DNA of 54,324 nucleotides from an uncultured Collinsella sp. (GTDB lineage Bacteria > Actinomycetota > Coriobacteriia > Coriobacteriales > Coriobacteriaceae): positions 1 through 54,324 of the forward strand of contig UQZM01000008.1 in the NCBI GenBank assembly GCA_900545615.1. Direction: 5' to 3'. This document shows positions 9,217 to 17,266 of the stretch, one piece after another. The position numbers and the translations under genes were made by a program. The first letter of the stretch is position 1; each line of letters begins with the position of its first letter. Below the pieces are notes generated by a model. That model ran no database searches, had not been told where the DNA came from, and saw nothing but the letters and a program-made list of their open reading frames with translations.

Positions 9217-9351
9217 ACAGACGCTGCGCGGCCGCCAAGCACCGCACCTTGCCGTTCAAACCGTCGCTTGCGTACACAGAGTACGCGGCGCTCCTCTCTC
9301 ACGGCAATCTGCGCCACTTGGTGGCCGCTCGCTCCTTGTCCGTCAGTCTGT
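9217..9351 (+). repeat. Long 3'-UTR palindrome, copy A
   Basis: An imperfect palindrome of 135 nt starts 5 nt after the transketolase stop. The outer arms are ACAGAC (9217-9222) and GTCTGT (9346-9351). A GCGGCC-CCAAG stem and a GCGTAC/GTACGC apical stem (about 9270-9284) are inside. The apical stem and general layout match the element at 19097-19205, but the other stems have different, still paired, sequences. It might be an RNA processing or attenuation element between the transketolase and the kinase. Confidence 0.6.
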
Positions 9352-9382
9352 CTTTGATTTGGCGGAAGGAATGGGAGAGTAC

Positions 9383-10873
9383 ATGAGCAAATACATCATC
9401 GGAATCGATCAATCCACGCAGGGCACCAAGGCGCTGCTGGTGGACGAGGGCGGTCATTTGATTCATCGTGCCGATCGCTCGCATCGCCAGATTGTCAACG
9501 AAGCCGGCTGGGTGAGCCATGATCCGGCCGAGATTGCCACCAATGTGCTGGCCGTGGCGCGTGCCGTGGTGGAGGAGACCGGGGTCAATCCGGCCGACGT
9601 CGCCGGCATCGGCATCTCCAACCAGCGCGAGACCACCGTTGCCTGGAACCGCACGACGGGCGAGCCGCTGTGCGACGCCGTGGTGTGGCAGTGCGCCCGC
9701 GCCCGTGAACTGTGTGACGAGCTGGCCGCCCGCGAGGGCGTGACCGAGCTGGTGCGCGACACGACGGGCCTGGTGCTCTCGCCCTACTATCCGGCGGGCA
9801 AGATGGCCTGGATCCTTGCGAACGTTCCCGCTGCTGCCGAGGCCGCGGCGGCAGGCGAGCTGTGCCTGGGCACCATCGATGCCTGGGTGGTCTGGACGCT
9901 CACGGGCGGCGCGGAGTTTCGCTGCGACTGGTCCAATGCCAGCCGCACGCAGCTCTTTGACCTGCGCCGTGGCTGCTGGAGCGAGCCGGTGTGCGAGGCC
10001 TTTGGCGTCGACGTGGCCTGCCTGCCGCAGGTGACCGATTCCGATGGCCTGTTCGGCATGACGGATCTGGGCGGCTTTTTGCCAGCGCCCGTGTCCATTC
10101 ACGGCGTGCTGGGCGACAGCCACGCGGCCTTGTTTGCCCAGGGCTGCCATAGCCGCGGCATGGCCAAGGCGACCTATGGCACCGGCAGCTCGGTCATGAT
10201 GAACGTCGGCGACGAGTTCGTTGCCAGCTCGCACGGGCTTTCGAGCTCGCTCGCATGGCGCATGGACGGCGTGACCGAGTACGTGCTCGAGGGCAACGTG
10301 AGCTACGCCGGCGCCGTCAAGACGTGGCTGCGCGACGATCTTGAGCTCATCAATAACCCCGAGGAAGTTACCGACCTGTGCTACGCTGCCAATCCGGCGA
10401 GTCGCGTCTACTTTGTGCCGGCGTTTACCGGTTTGGGCGCGCCGCACTGGGCGAGTGACGCCGAGGGCTGCGTCTTTGGCATGACGCGCACCACGGGTCG
10501 CGCGGAGTTCGTGAAGGCCGCCGACGAGTCGATCGCCTATCAGATCTTTGACGTGATCGATGCGATGGTCGAGGATTCGGGCGCGGCATTGGCCGAGCTT
10601 CGTGTTGACGGCGGTCCCACGCGCGACGCGTACCTGATGCAGTTTGAGAGCGACTTGGTTGGTTCGCCCATTCGCATCGCGAGCAACGACGAGATGAGCG
10701 GTCTGGGTGCGGCCTGGGCCTGCGGCATTGCGCTGGGCATGTACACGCGCGATGTCGTCGACGTCTACGGTGCCCGCGGCATCGTGGAGCCTGTCATGAC
10801 CGCCGACGAACGCACCAAAAAGATCGCCGGCTGGCGCCACGCTGTCAAATCAACAATTGCATACACTGCCTAG
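9383..10873 (+). CDS. FGGY-family carbohydrate kinase (glycerol kinase-like)
   Basis: A 496-residue FGGY kinase most like glycerol kinase. It has GIDQSTQGTKA at the N-terminal phosphate loop, SNQRETT (Arg82-Glu83), YGTGSSVMMN and VPAFTGLGAPHW. The catalytic Asp245 is kept in GDSHAALF, but glycerol kinase has Gln at 246 where this protein has Ser. That Gln contacts glycerol, so a different polyol or ketose is likely. Its operon with an isomerase and a split transketolase suggests a ketose such as apulose. The ATG at 9383 follows GGGAGAG; an upstream ATG at 9359 gives only eight extra residues. Annotation pipelines would probably call this glpK; I consider that doubtful. Confidence 0.85.
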   Translation: MSKYIIGIDQSTQGTKALLVDEGGHLIHRADRSHRQIVNEAGWVSHDPAEIATNVLAVARAVVEETGVNPADVAGIGISNQRETTVAWNRTTGEPLCDAVVWQCARARELCDELAAREGVTELVRDTTGLVLSPYYPAGKMAWILANVPAAAEAAAAGELCLGTIDAWVVWTLTGGAEFRCDWSNASRTQLFDLRRGCWSEPVCEAFGVDVACLPQVTDSDGLFGMTDLGGFLPAPVSIHGVLGDSHAALFAQGCHSRGMAKATYGTGSSVMMNVGDEFVASSHGLSSSLAWRMDGVTEYVLEGNVSYAGAVKTWLRDDLELINNPEEVTDLCYAANPASRVYFVPAFTGLGAPHWASDAEGCVFGMTRTTGRAEFVKAADESIAYQIFDVIDAMVEDSGAALAELRVDGGPTRDAYLMQFESDLVGSPIRIASNDEMSGLGAAWACGIALGMYTRDVVDVYGARGIVEPVMTADERTKKIAGWRHAVKSTIAYTA

Positions 10874-10921
10874 CATGATTTTCCCGGGACGGGGATTAAA
10901 AACTCATTGATCTCCGCCCCA

Positions 10922-11012
10922 GGTAGCTTATTTGGGACGGGGCTTTTTTGACTGGTATGATTGGCGCGACCATTCGAACCAGCTAAAAGAGCCCCGTCCT
11001 TAATTGACTACC
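10922..11012. terminator. Terminator inside a 91-nt palindrome before luxS
   Basis: The kinase operon terminator (GGGACGGGGC then T6, to 10949) is mirrored by an inverted copy at 10985-11012 that ends just before the luxS ribosome site. The centre also pairs (CTGGT with ACCAG). In the luxS direction the whole forms one extended hairpin. It can end transcription from the kinase side and could shape the luxS leader. Confidence 0.65.
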
Positions 11013-11025
11013 GAGAGGATCTGCC

Positions 11026-11514
11026 ATGGAGCGTATTGCGAGCTTTTCTGTCGATCATCTGCTGCTTGAGCCCGGCGTGTACGTGAGCCGCATCGACCGC
11101 GATCCGGCGACCGGCGCCGCCGTCACCACCTTTGACCTGCGCCTGACCACGCCCAACAAGGAGCCGGTCATGAACACGGCCGAGTGCCATACCATCGAGC
11201 ACCTGGGCGCGACGTTCCTTCGCAACCATGCCGAGTGGTCGGGCCGCATTGTCTACTTTGGCCCCATGGGCTGCCGCACGGGCTTTTACCTGGTCGTGTT
11301 TGGCGAGGTGACGAGCGAGGAGATCCTGCCGCTCGTGCGTGAACTGTTCGAGTTTGTCGCCGGCTTTGAGGGCGATGTTCCCGGTGCCGCTCCCGAGGAG
11401 TGCGGTAACTACCTGGACCAGAACCTCCCTATGGCAAACTGGCTCGCGCGCCGCTACCTCGACCGTGACCTGGCCGATATCGACGAGAAGCACTTGCACT
11501 ATCAGCAGGCGTAA
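11026..11514 (+). CDS. luxS: S-ribosylhomocysteine lyase LuxS
   Basis: A 162-residue LuxS, the metalloenzyme that splits S-ribosylhomocysteine into homocysteine and DPD, the precursor of the AI-2 signal, in the activated methyl cycle. All hallmark residues are present: metal ligands His55 and His59 in HTIEHL with Glu58, catalytic Cys83 in GCRTGFY, and the third ligand Cys126. The length is typical. GAGAGGA precedes the ATG. It stands alone between the kinase operon and the beta-glucoside locus, with a hairpin-rich leader. No methylthioadenosine nucleosidase (pfs) gene is in the window. Confidence 0.97.
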   Translation: MERIASFSVDHLLLEPGVYVSRIDRDPATGAAVTTFDLRLTTPNKEPVMNTAECHTIEHLGATFLRNHAEWSGRIVYFGPMGCRTGFYLVVFGEVTSEEILPLVRELFEFVAGFEGDVPGAAPEECGNYLDQNLPMANWLARRYLDRDLADIDEKHLHYQQA

Positions 11515-11597
11515 GGCCGCCCTCTACCTCCAAACCGCTCACACGGAGATATCGACCGTTTAACTGTTTAGAAGTGTTTATTCGAGGTCATTAGCGG

Positions 11598-11698
11598 TGG
11601 ATCGCTGAAACTAATCTTCAGAGTGATATTCAGGCAAGGCTCCTGAAGCAGCATCTGTCGACATTCATTGTCGGATTCTGCTTCGGGAGCCTTGTTCT
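11598..11698 (+). promoter_or_regulatory. Candidate RAT antiterminator and overlapping terminator
   Basis: A strong terminator (11636-11651 paired with 11678-11693, then a T-rich tail) sits directly before the LicT-type gene. Its 5' arm overlaps TTCAGGCAAGG, which resembles the 3' end of known RAT sites (CAGGCAAGACC). GGATCGCTGAA at 11599 resembles their 5' end, and CTGAA/TTCAG can pair. This is the classic arrangement in which the antiterminator binds nascent RNA and blocks the terminator. The spacing of the RAT halves is longer than usual. Confidence 0.65.
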
Positions 11699-11715
11699 GT
11701 TTAGGGGGGGGACAC

Positions 11716-12555
11716 ATGGAAATTGTTAAACGAATTAATACCAGCGCTGTCCTCTGCGTCGATGGAAATGGCAGACAGCTGGTTGCATTCGGCCGTGGTC
11801 TGGGGTTTAAGAATGTCGGGGACGAGGTCCCTCTTTCGGAGATTCAACGAACGTTTTATAACGTTAGCTCTCGCTACATCGCTCTCGTTGACGAGGTTCC
11901 CGACGAGCTTCTCGAGCTTACCTCGGATGTTATTGATATGTCGACAGGTTTGCTGCCTTATGACGTGAGCCCTAATTTACCGTTTATCCTTGCGGACCAT
12001 ATCGCGTATGCGGTTAAGCGCAAAGAGCAAAATATCGTTGTCCGCATGCCTTTATCGTTTGACGTCCGCCAACAATATCCCGTCGAATTTAAAATCGGCG
12101 AGTATGCACTTAGGATAATCAGGAAACGTCTTAACGTTAGGCTTCCAGCTCATGAGGCAGTTGGAATTGCCATGGCGTTTATCAATAACATGGCCGATTC
12201 GGATTCATGCGAAGTAGCTAAAGAGTTTAGCGCGGATATCTACGATCGTGTTCTGGAGGAGTCAACCGTTGCTGTTGAAAATCGACTTGGCATTCAAGTT
12301 GATCGGGAAGGTTTCGATTACGCAAGGTTTGCAACCCATCTTCAGTACCTGTTCAATAGGTTGAACTCTGGCGAAAACATCGTGAGCGACAACCGCAAGA
12401 TGTATCTCTCGCTCAAAAAAGAATATCCGGTGGCATCGATGTGCGCCGATGATATTGCTTCTGTTCTCAGTCGACTGACGGGGCAGGAGCTTATAGACGA
12501 GGAAAGACTCTACCTCATGATGCACATCAATCGAATTGCATCGAAAACAAGGTAA
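11716..12555 (+). CDS. BglG/LicT-family transcription antiterminator
   Basis: A 279-residue antiterminator with an N-terminal RNA-binding CAT domain (about 1-55) and two PTS regulatory domains, PRD1 (about 70-170) and PRD2 (about 175-279). Conserved histidines are seen at 95 in PRD1 and at 208 and 270 in PRD2. The second PRD1 histidine position (LicT His159) reads AMAFINN here, so it appears to be Phe155. The ATG at 11716 follows a run of seven or more G. The gene is preceded by its own RAT/terminator and followed 68 nt later by a PTS IIBC, the usual substrate-specific partner that phosphorylates and silences such proteins. Confidence 0.9.
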   Translation: MEIVKRINTSAVLCVDGNGRQLVAFGRGLGFKNVGDEVPLSEIQRTFYNVSSRYIALVDEVPDELLELTSDVIDMSTGLLPYDVSPNLPFILADHIAYAVKRKEQNIVVRMPLSFDVRQQYPVEFKIGEYALRIIRKRLNVRLPAHEAVGIAMAFINNMADSDSCEVAKEFSADIYDRVLEESTVAVENRLGIQVDREGFDYARFATHLQYLFNRLNSGENIVSDNRKMYLSLKKEYPVASMCADDIASVLSRLTGQELIDEERLYLMMHINRIASKTR

Positions 12556-12623
12556 TTAGTTGGCAAAGGCGCGCGCTTTGCTGATGGTTACATATAAAAC
12601 TCAACATGGGAGAAATGGTATTT

Positions 12624-13994
12624 ATGGCAGATACAACCAAGCTCGCTGCCGAGATTCTCGAGATGGTGGGCGGCGCAGAAAACGTTACATTTGTAGCTCA
12701 CTGCATGACTCGTTTAAGGTTTAACCTTAAGGACGAAAGCATCGTAGACGATGCAAAAGTCAAGGCGATTGATGGCGTGATCGACATTCGCCATTCCGCG
12801 GGGCAATATCAGGTGATTGTGGGACCTAAGGTCGATAAGGTCTATGAAATCGTTGCCAAGGAAGCTGGGATTGATGCCGGAGATTCCGAGGCTAGCGAAG
12901 GAGAGACTAAGGGCTTTCTGGGAAAGCTAATGAAGCTCATCAGCGGTATCATGATGCCCGTTCTTCCTGCCTTGATCGCATGCGGAATGATAAACGCCGT
13001 CCTTAGTATTCTGACGACGGTGGGTGTTGTTTCCGCCGAGAGCGGAATTTACACTCTGCTGTACGGCATGGGAAATGCCTGCATGTATTTCCTGCCCGTT
13101 CTTGTCGGATCATCTGCTGCTCAGTTCTTTGGAACCGATCGATATATCGGTGCGGTACTCGGCGCAATCCTGATTTATCCGACTTTCGTTGCTGCGGCCG
13201 GGGCGGGCGATGCGCTGGATTTGCTCGGCATTAAGTTCACGATGGTGAACTATTCCTCCACGGTGTTTCCTGCTATCGTGGCGGCTTGGTTCGCGTCCGT
13301 TCTTAATAAGGGGCTGCGGGCGGTTCTTCCCGATGTTGTGGCATTTGCGCTCGTCCCGTTCCTGACGGTTGCTATTGCCGCCCCTGTCTCGCTCCTTGTG
13401 ATCGGCCCCGTTATTCAGCAGGCGAGCTCTTTGCTTGCGGCTGCAGTGCTGGCGGTCTATCAGTTCAGCCCCATCCTTTGCGGCGTTATTCTCGGGCCGA
13501 TATTCGGTCTTGTTATGATTCCCCTTGGACTCCATTGGGCCCTGATCGTGCTTTCCATCAACAATATTATGACCGTCGGCTCCGATCCTATCCTTGGACT
13601 TCTCTGCTGCAGCATGGGTGTCGTCGGTGCTTGTTTGGCGTTCGCTCTCCGCTCGAAGGATCCGAGTGAAAAGAGTCTTGGGTTCAGCTGTGCCGTTACG
13701 GGTTTTTTCGGGATTACGGAACCGGCACTGTACGGCATCATCTTGGAGCACAAGAAGATCGTTATCGCTTCCATGATCGCCGGAGCAATCAGTGCTGTTA
13801 TCCCAGCGATTTTCAACACCCGTACGTTCGTTATGACGTCGAGCGGCATTTTTAGCTTCCCCGGTTATATGGATCCTTCTGGTGATATGAGCAGCCTCAT
13901 CGGCGCAATTCTTTGCAATGTCGTCGGTTTAATTATTAACTTTGTTCTCGTTTACATCATGTATCGCTCTGATGAAGAGGCAACAGTGGAGTAG
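12624..13994 (+). CDS. PTS beta-glucoside-type EIIBC
   Basis: A 456-residue membrane permease that phosphorylates its sugar during uptake. The IIB domain (about 1-85) has phosphorylatable Cys27 in HCMTRLRF. The IIC domain follows (about 105-450, roughly ten membrane segments) with GFFGITEPALYG. There is no fused IIA domain, unlike full BglF proteins, so a separate IIA is needed; the gene at 34486 is the only one in the window. I chose the ATG at 12624 because GGGAGA lies about 10 nt before it; two earlier in-frame ATGs sit too close to that site. Downstream esterase and GH1 genes support a beta-glucoside substrate. Confidence 0.9.
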   Translation: MADTTKLAAEILEMVGGAENVTFVAHCMTRLRFNLKDESIVDDAKVKAIDGVIDIRHSAGQYQVIVGPKVDKVYEIVAKEAGIDAGDSEASEGETKGFLGKLMKLISGIMMPVLPALIACGMINAVLSILTTVGVVSAESGIYTLLYGMGNACMYFLPVLVGSSAAQFFGTDRYIGAVLGAILIYPTFVAAAGAGDALDLLGIKFTMVNYSSTVFPAIVAAWFASVLNKGLRAVLPDVVAFALVPFLTVAIAAPVSLLVIGPVIQQASSLLAAAVLAVYQFSPILCGVILGPIFGLVMIPLGLHWALIVLSINNIMTVGSDPILGLLCCSMGVVGACLAFALRSKDPSEKSLGFSCAVTGFFGITEPALYGIILEHKKIVIASMIAGAISAVIPAIFNTRTFVMTSSGIFSFPGYMDPSGDMSSLIGAILCNVVGLIINFVLVYIMYRSDEEATVE

Positions 13995-14044
13995 ACAATT
14001 ATTCGGAATGTAAGCTGCCGAAAACCCCGCGGCAGATTGCATAT

Positions 14045-14086
14045 GGTGGGCTTGTCGTTGATTCACGCGAGCCCACCCTCATTTTT
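14045..14086 (+). terminator. Terminator after EIIBC
   Basis: GGTGGGCT (14045-14052) pairs with AGCCCACC (14070-14077), followed by CTCATTTTTT. It separates the licT-IIBC pair from the esterase gene. Confidence 0.8.
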
Positions 14087-14100
14087 TGGAGTGACTAGCT

Positions 14101-15080
14101 ATGACAATTACTGCCGATATGACGTTTGGCGAAATTGCGCTCCTTCCTGAGTTCGCTGGCTTTGGCGAGCACCTTATGCTTTGCCGGCCTTCAACTTGGG
14201 AGCGCATGTGGGATAAACCCATTGTGTCTCATATGAATTCTGATACTAATCCATATGCAGCTGCTCGTGTTTTACGCGGATTGAATCGGATTGTCGAACT
14301 TGTGGATGCCGGGGGCGGGTTGCCTACGATATTTGGGATGAGGCCGACTGCATCCGTGACCCGACTCGACGCAACGTGAAATTGTTCTTCTTTCCTGGGA
14401 GACCGGGGGCTCCTTTTATCATTGCGCTTTCAGGCGGAGGTTACCAGAGCGTTTGCCACCAGATGGAAGGCTTTCCTGTTGCCCCCGAGCTCAACGATGC
14501 GGGCTATAACGTGTTCGTTCTGTCATACAGGGTGAGGATCGAGCCTTTGATGCCGCGTCCAATCGACGATCTAAATCGAGCTGTCCGTTTTGTCCTCGAG
14601 AATTCAACGGTATTTAATGTTGCTAAAAGCTATGCAGTTATCGGCTTTTCTGCTGGTGCGCATTTGGCTGCCGAGTGGGGGACGGACAACAAGGGGTTTG
14701 CGTCCTACGGATGTGAGGCACCCAAAGCCTTGGTCCTGTGTTATGCGCCGATTGATCTCCATGGCCTTGAGAACACATCAGACAATAGATTTATTGATTC
14801 GGTATGTGGCGAGGCTGGGCGCGACGCGCTCGAAGATTTCTGCATTAATCAGCATGTGTGGGAGCAGTATCCGCCGACATATCTTTGGCAATGCGCCGAT
14901 GATGACATCGTATCGCCAGACAATTATAAAAAGATGGTTGATGCTTTGGACGCAGCTGGGGTGCACCATGAGGGGGTCATGTATCCTGAAGGAGGACACG
15001 CGTTGATGAAGCCCCATGCGCCAGAAGTCGACCATTGGTGCTTGGGCGCTATTGAGTTTCTTAAAGGCTATCTCGGCTAA
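14101..15080 (+). pseudogene. Alpha/beta hydrolase (esterase), apparent frameshift
   Basis: Two adjacent reading frames together make one alpha/beta hydrolase of about 326 residues. The first (14101-14379) gives the N-terminal 70 residues and then unrelated residues. The second frame carries YDIWDEADCIRDPTRRN (from about 14325) running straight into KLFFFPGRPGAPF, the oxyanion GGGY, the nucleophile GFSAGA and the late His in EGGHALM. The frames join near 14308-14319, where GCC is followed by five G. One missing G would explain the shift. Family members deacylate sugars or xylan-type substrates. It could be a true inactivation, a phase-variable tract or a sequencing error. A restart at GTG 14376 would give a 234-residue protein lacking the N-terminal part. 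Confidence 0.75.
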
Positions 15081-15222
15081 TGAAGAAACTGCGCGTCGCC
15101 TTTTTGGTGAGCAACTTCTTCGCTCATTGCTTGCGGTATTGATTGCAACAGAAGCGCCTTCGCTTTTTGCGGGGGTGCTTTTTCGTATTGAATGCTCAAA
15201 ATAGTACGCGATTGTTCTAGAA

Positions 15223-15248
15223 TGTTCGTATTGTCACATAAACGAACA
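15223..15248. promoter_or_regulatory. Inverted repeat before DUF4867 gene
   Basis: TGTTCGT (15223-15229) and ACGAACA (15242-15248) form a perfect 7-bp inverted repeat with a 12-nt spacer, directly before the ribosome site. It looks like a repressor site. Its sequence differs from the GTTTA-type sites elsewhere. Confidence 0.45.
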
Positions 15249-15257
15249 GGAGTGAAC

Positions 15258-15902
15258 ATGCATATCTACTCTGTATCAGATCCCGAGTTCAAGTCCTATG
15301 GCAACGTTTGGGATAACGTTCCGTCCGAGCTTACGTCGCCCGTGCTCGAGGCGCTTGCCTCCACGCCCATCCCCGAGGGTAGCAAGTACGTAGCAAGCGC
15401 GCCGGAGCTCGAGGGCGTCAAGGATGCCGACAAGCTTGGTTTTCTCATGTTTGGTGGCCGCCCCTTCCAGCTGGGCTGGTGCAACGGCCACAACACGCGT
15501 CTCAACTGCCTGGAGTACCACCGCGCGAGCGAGTTCAACCTGGGTGCACGCGACTTCATCCTGCTCGTGGCGCATCGCTGGGAGATCGAGGACGGCAAGC
15601 TCGATACCGCGTGCGTCAAGGCGTTCCGCGTGCCGGCGGGTACGGTCGTCGAAGTCTTCAACACCACGCTCCACTACACGCCCTGCATGGTCGACGAGGG
15701 CGGCTTCCAGGTGATGGTCGCGCTGCCCGCTGGCACCAATGGTCCGCGCCCCGAGGCCGCGGCCGACTTGCCCGCGGCCGGCGACAGCTACTGCTACTGG
15801 AAGGCCGACAAGTGGGTCCTCTGCCACGCCGACAGCCCCAAGGCAGCCGAGGGCGGCTACGTAGGCCTCATCGGCAAGAACCTCGACATCGCCGTGGACT
15901 AG
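15258..15902 (+). CDS. DUF4867 family protein (cupin-like)
   Basis: A 214-residue soluble protein that I recognise as a DUF4867 family member. The family has no firm function but often occurs in sugar-use loci, and its predicted fold is cupin-like. Visible features are FGGRPFQLGWCNGHN (about residues 64-78), EYHRASEFN (about 83-91) and AHRWEI, which give several His and Glu residues that could bind metal in a cupin pocket. The start at 15258 follows AGGAGTG. Its 3' end (from about 15846) is part of a ~250-bp segment repeated at 17267, beyond the ATPase gene. It probably belongs to the beta-glucoside operon with the GH1 at 17671. Confidence 0.7.
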   Translation: MHIYSVSDPEFKSYGNVWDNVPSELTSPVLEALASTPIPEGSKYVASAPELEGVKDADKLGFLMFGGRPFQLGWCNGHNTRLNCLEYHRASEFNLGARDFILLVAHRWEIEDGKLDTACVKAFRVPAGTVVEVFNTTLHYTPCMVDEGGFQVMVALPAGTNGPRPEAAADLPAAGDSYCYWKADKWVLCHADSPKAAEGGYVGLIGKNLDIAVD

Positions 15903-16099
15903 AATCTGCCATCTCAATCTGTAACATCTGGCGGGCTAAATCGTCTCTACCTGTTACGGATTTAGACAAACTGCAGGGGACAGGCCGAACGATCTCAATC
16001 TGTAACATCAAGACCGGTTTTGGCTGCCTAACTGTTACAGATCGAGACAAAACGGGCCCAAGCCACCACAAAGGTGCCTGTCCCCATTGTGGTGGCTGC
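15846..16099. repeat. Direct repeat 1 flanking the AAA ATPase
   Basis: It begins in the last 19 codons of the DUF4867 gene and ends at the ATPase stop codon. It is a diverged copy (roughly 80-85% identical by eye) of 17267-17525. Inside are two hairpins built from ATCTGTAACA and TGTTACAGAT arms, and a CCACCACAA/TTGTGGTGG hairpin around GCCTGTCCCC. Confidence 0.8.
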
Positions 16100-17206
16100 C
16101 TAGAGCTGGCTGCGCAGATAGTCAGCCATATATGGAACAGCGAAGCGCACGTAACCGCGGCGCGCCTGTTCGATTACGCCGGCGTCGATGAGGCGCCGGC
16201 GATACTTTTGCGCATAGTCGGGTGTGACTGACATGCGCTCGGCCACATCGGAAATGCGCGACACGCCGTCTTCGTCATCGGTCATTGCAGCGAGAAACGC
16301 AACATCTTGGTCCGATAGCGCGGCGAGCGTCGTTTCGCACACATCGTTTTCGAAATCGGCCTTTGACGCTTCGATTGCTCCGTCGACTTGCTCTGGCGTT
16401 ACGTGTTCTCCTGCCTGGCAACGATTGGCGATGTTGTAGCCGATGAGCTGCAGCATGTAGGGCGAGCCCTGAGTTGCGCGAGCAGCGTCCAGCCGAAGAT
16501 TGCCTGGAATATCAAGGTCGAGCTCTTCGAAAGCTCGCTGATAGTAGGCATCCACATCTCCAACTGAAAGCGGTTCGAGCGTGACCTTGCGTGCGCGGTT
16601 GAGAAATGTCAGTACGCGGTCGTTGAGTGTCGCGGAGACTGCTCCCGGGAGGCCCGCCATGACGAGCGCGACGTTGAGCCCCTCGCCGACCAGCTCTTGA
16701 TAGGCGGTGACGAGCTGTCTGATTTCGGGCGAATTGGCCTGGAGCTCATCGATGAGGATGAGGATGCCGTGTCCCTGCTCGGTCAGCTTGCGCGCCAGCT
16801 GCGTGAGCTTGAACTGGAAGCTTTTGGTTTCCTGCACATCGCGCGTGAACTCAAGGCCGGCTGAGAAGCCGAAGACGCTCAGGCTGCCGCCCGCAAGTTT
16901 GGGGAGACGATGCTTGTTGGCGTAGGGCTCGCCCGCTTCCTGGATCTTCTCAACAATACGCTCGAGCATATCCTCGGAGGCTACGGTGGGCGTGGCGACA
17001 ACAAAGCCGAGCTTGCGTGCGCGATCGGCAAGTTCCCACAGCAGAACCGTTTTGCCGCTGCCTCGCTGGCCGAGCATGAGCATGGCTCGGTCTCGATTGC
17101 CCGGCTCCTGCTCAAGGCCGGAGATGAATGTCGAAATCACGCTCCCGCGCCCCACCAGATAGGACGGGCGATTTCCAAATGAGGGGGAGAAGATGGTTTC
17201 AGTCAT
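16100..17206 (-). CDS. AAA ATPase with C-terminal winged helix
   Basis: A 368-residue cytoplasmic ATPase of the Orc1/Cdc6-like or 'archaeal-type' ATPase group found scattered in bacteria. Walker A is GQRGSGKT (residues 46-53) and Walker B is ILILIDEL with Asp153-Glu154. A sensor-like MAGLPGA follows near residue 203, and a C-terminal winged-helix DNA-binding segment begins at about 290 and ends at SQL. The role is unknown; related proteins are linked to mobile or defence loci. It runs opposite to its neighbours and sits between direct repeats that duplicate the end of the DUF4867 gene, so it looks inserted. The upstream purine tract (several GGAAAAAAA blocks, then AAAGGAGA) is unusual. Confidence 0.8.
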   Translation of the reverse strand: MTETIFSPSFGNRPSYLVGRGSVISTFISGLEQEPGNRDRAMLMLGQRGSGKTVLLWELADRARKLGFVVATPTVASEDMLERIVEKIQEAGEPYANKHRLPKLAGGSLSVFGFSAGLEFTRDVQETKSFQFKLTQLARKLTEQGHGILILIDELQANSPEIRQLVTAYQELVGEGLNVALVMAGLPGAVSATLNDRVLTFLNRARKVTLEPLSVGDVDAYYQRAFEELDLDIPGNLRLDAARATQGSPYMLQLIGYNIANRCQAGEHVTPEQVDGAIEASKADFENDVCETTLAALSDQDVAFLAAMTDDEDGVSRISDVAERMSVTPDYAQKYRRRLIDAGVIEQARRGYVRFAVPYMADYLRSQL

Positions 17207-17266
17207 GAGTCTCCTTTCCTTTTTTTCCTATTTTTTCCTTTTTTTCCTATTCAGTCAAATATCCCG

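Noticed and set aside
9383..10873. Straight call as glycerol kinase glpK
   Set aside because: The substrate-contact Gln is Ser, no glycerol uptake or glycerol-3-phosphate genes are near, and the operon is sugar-type.
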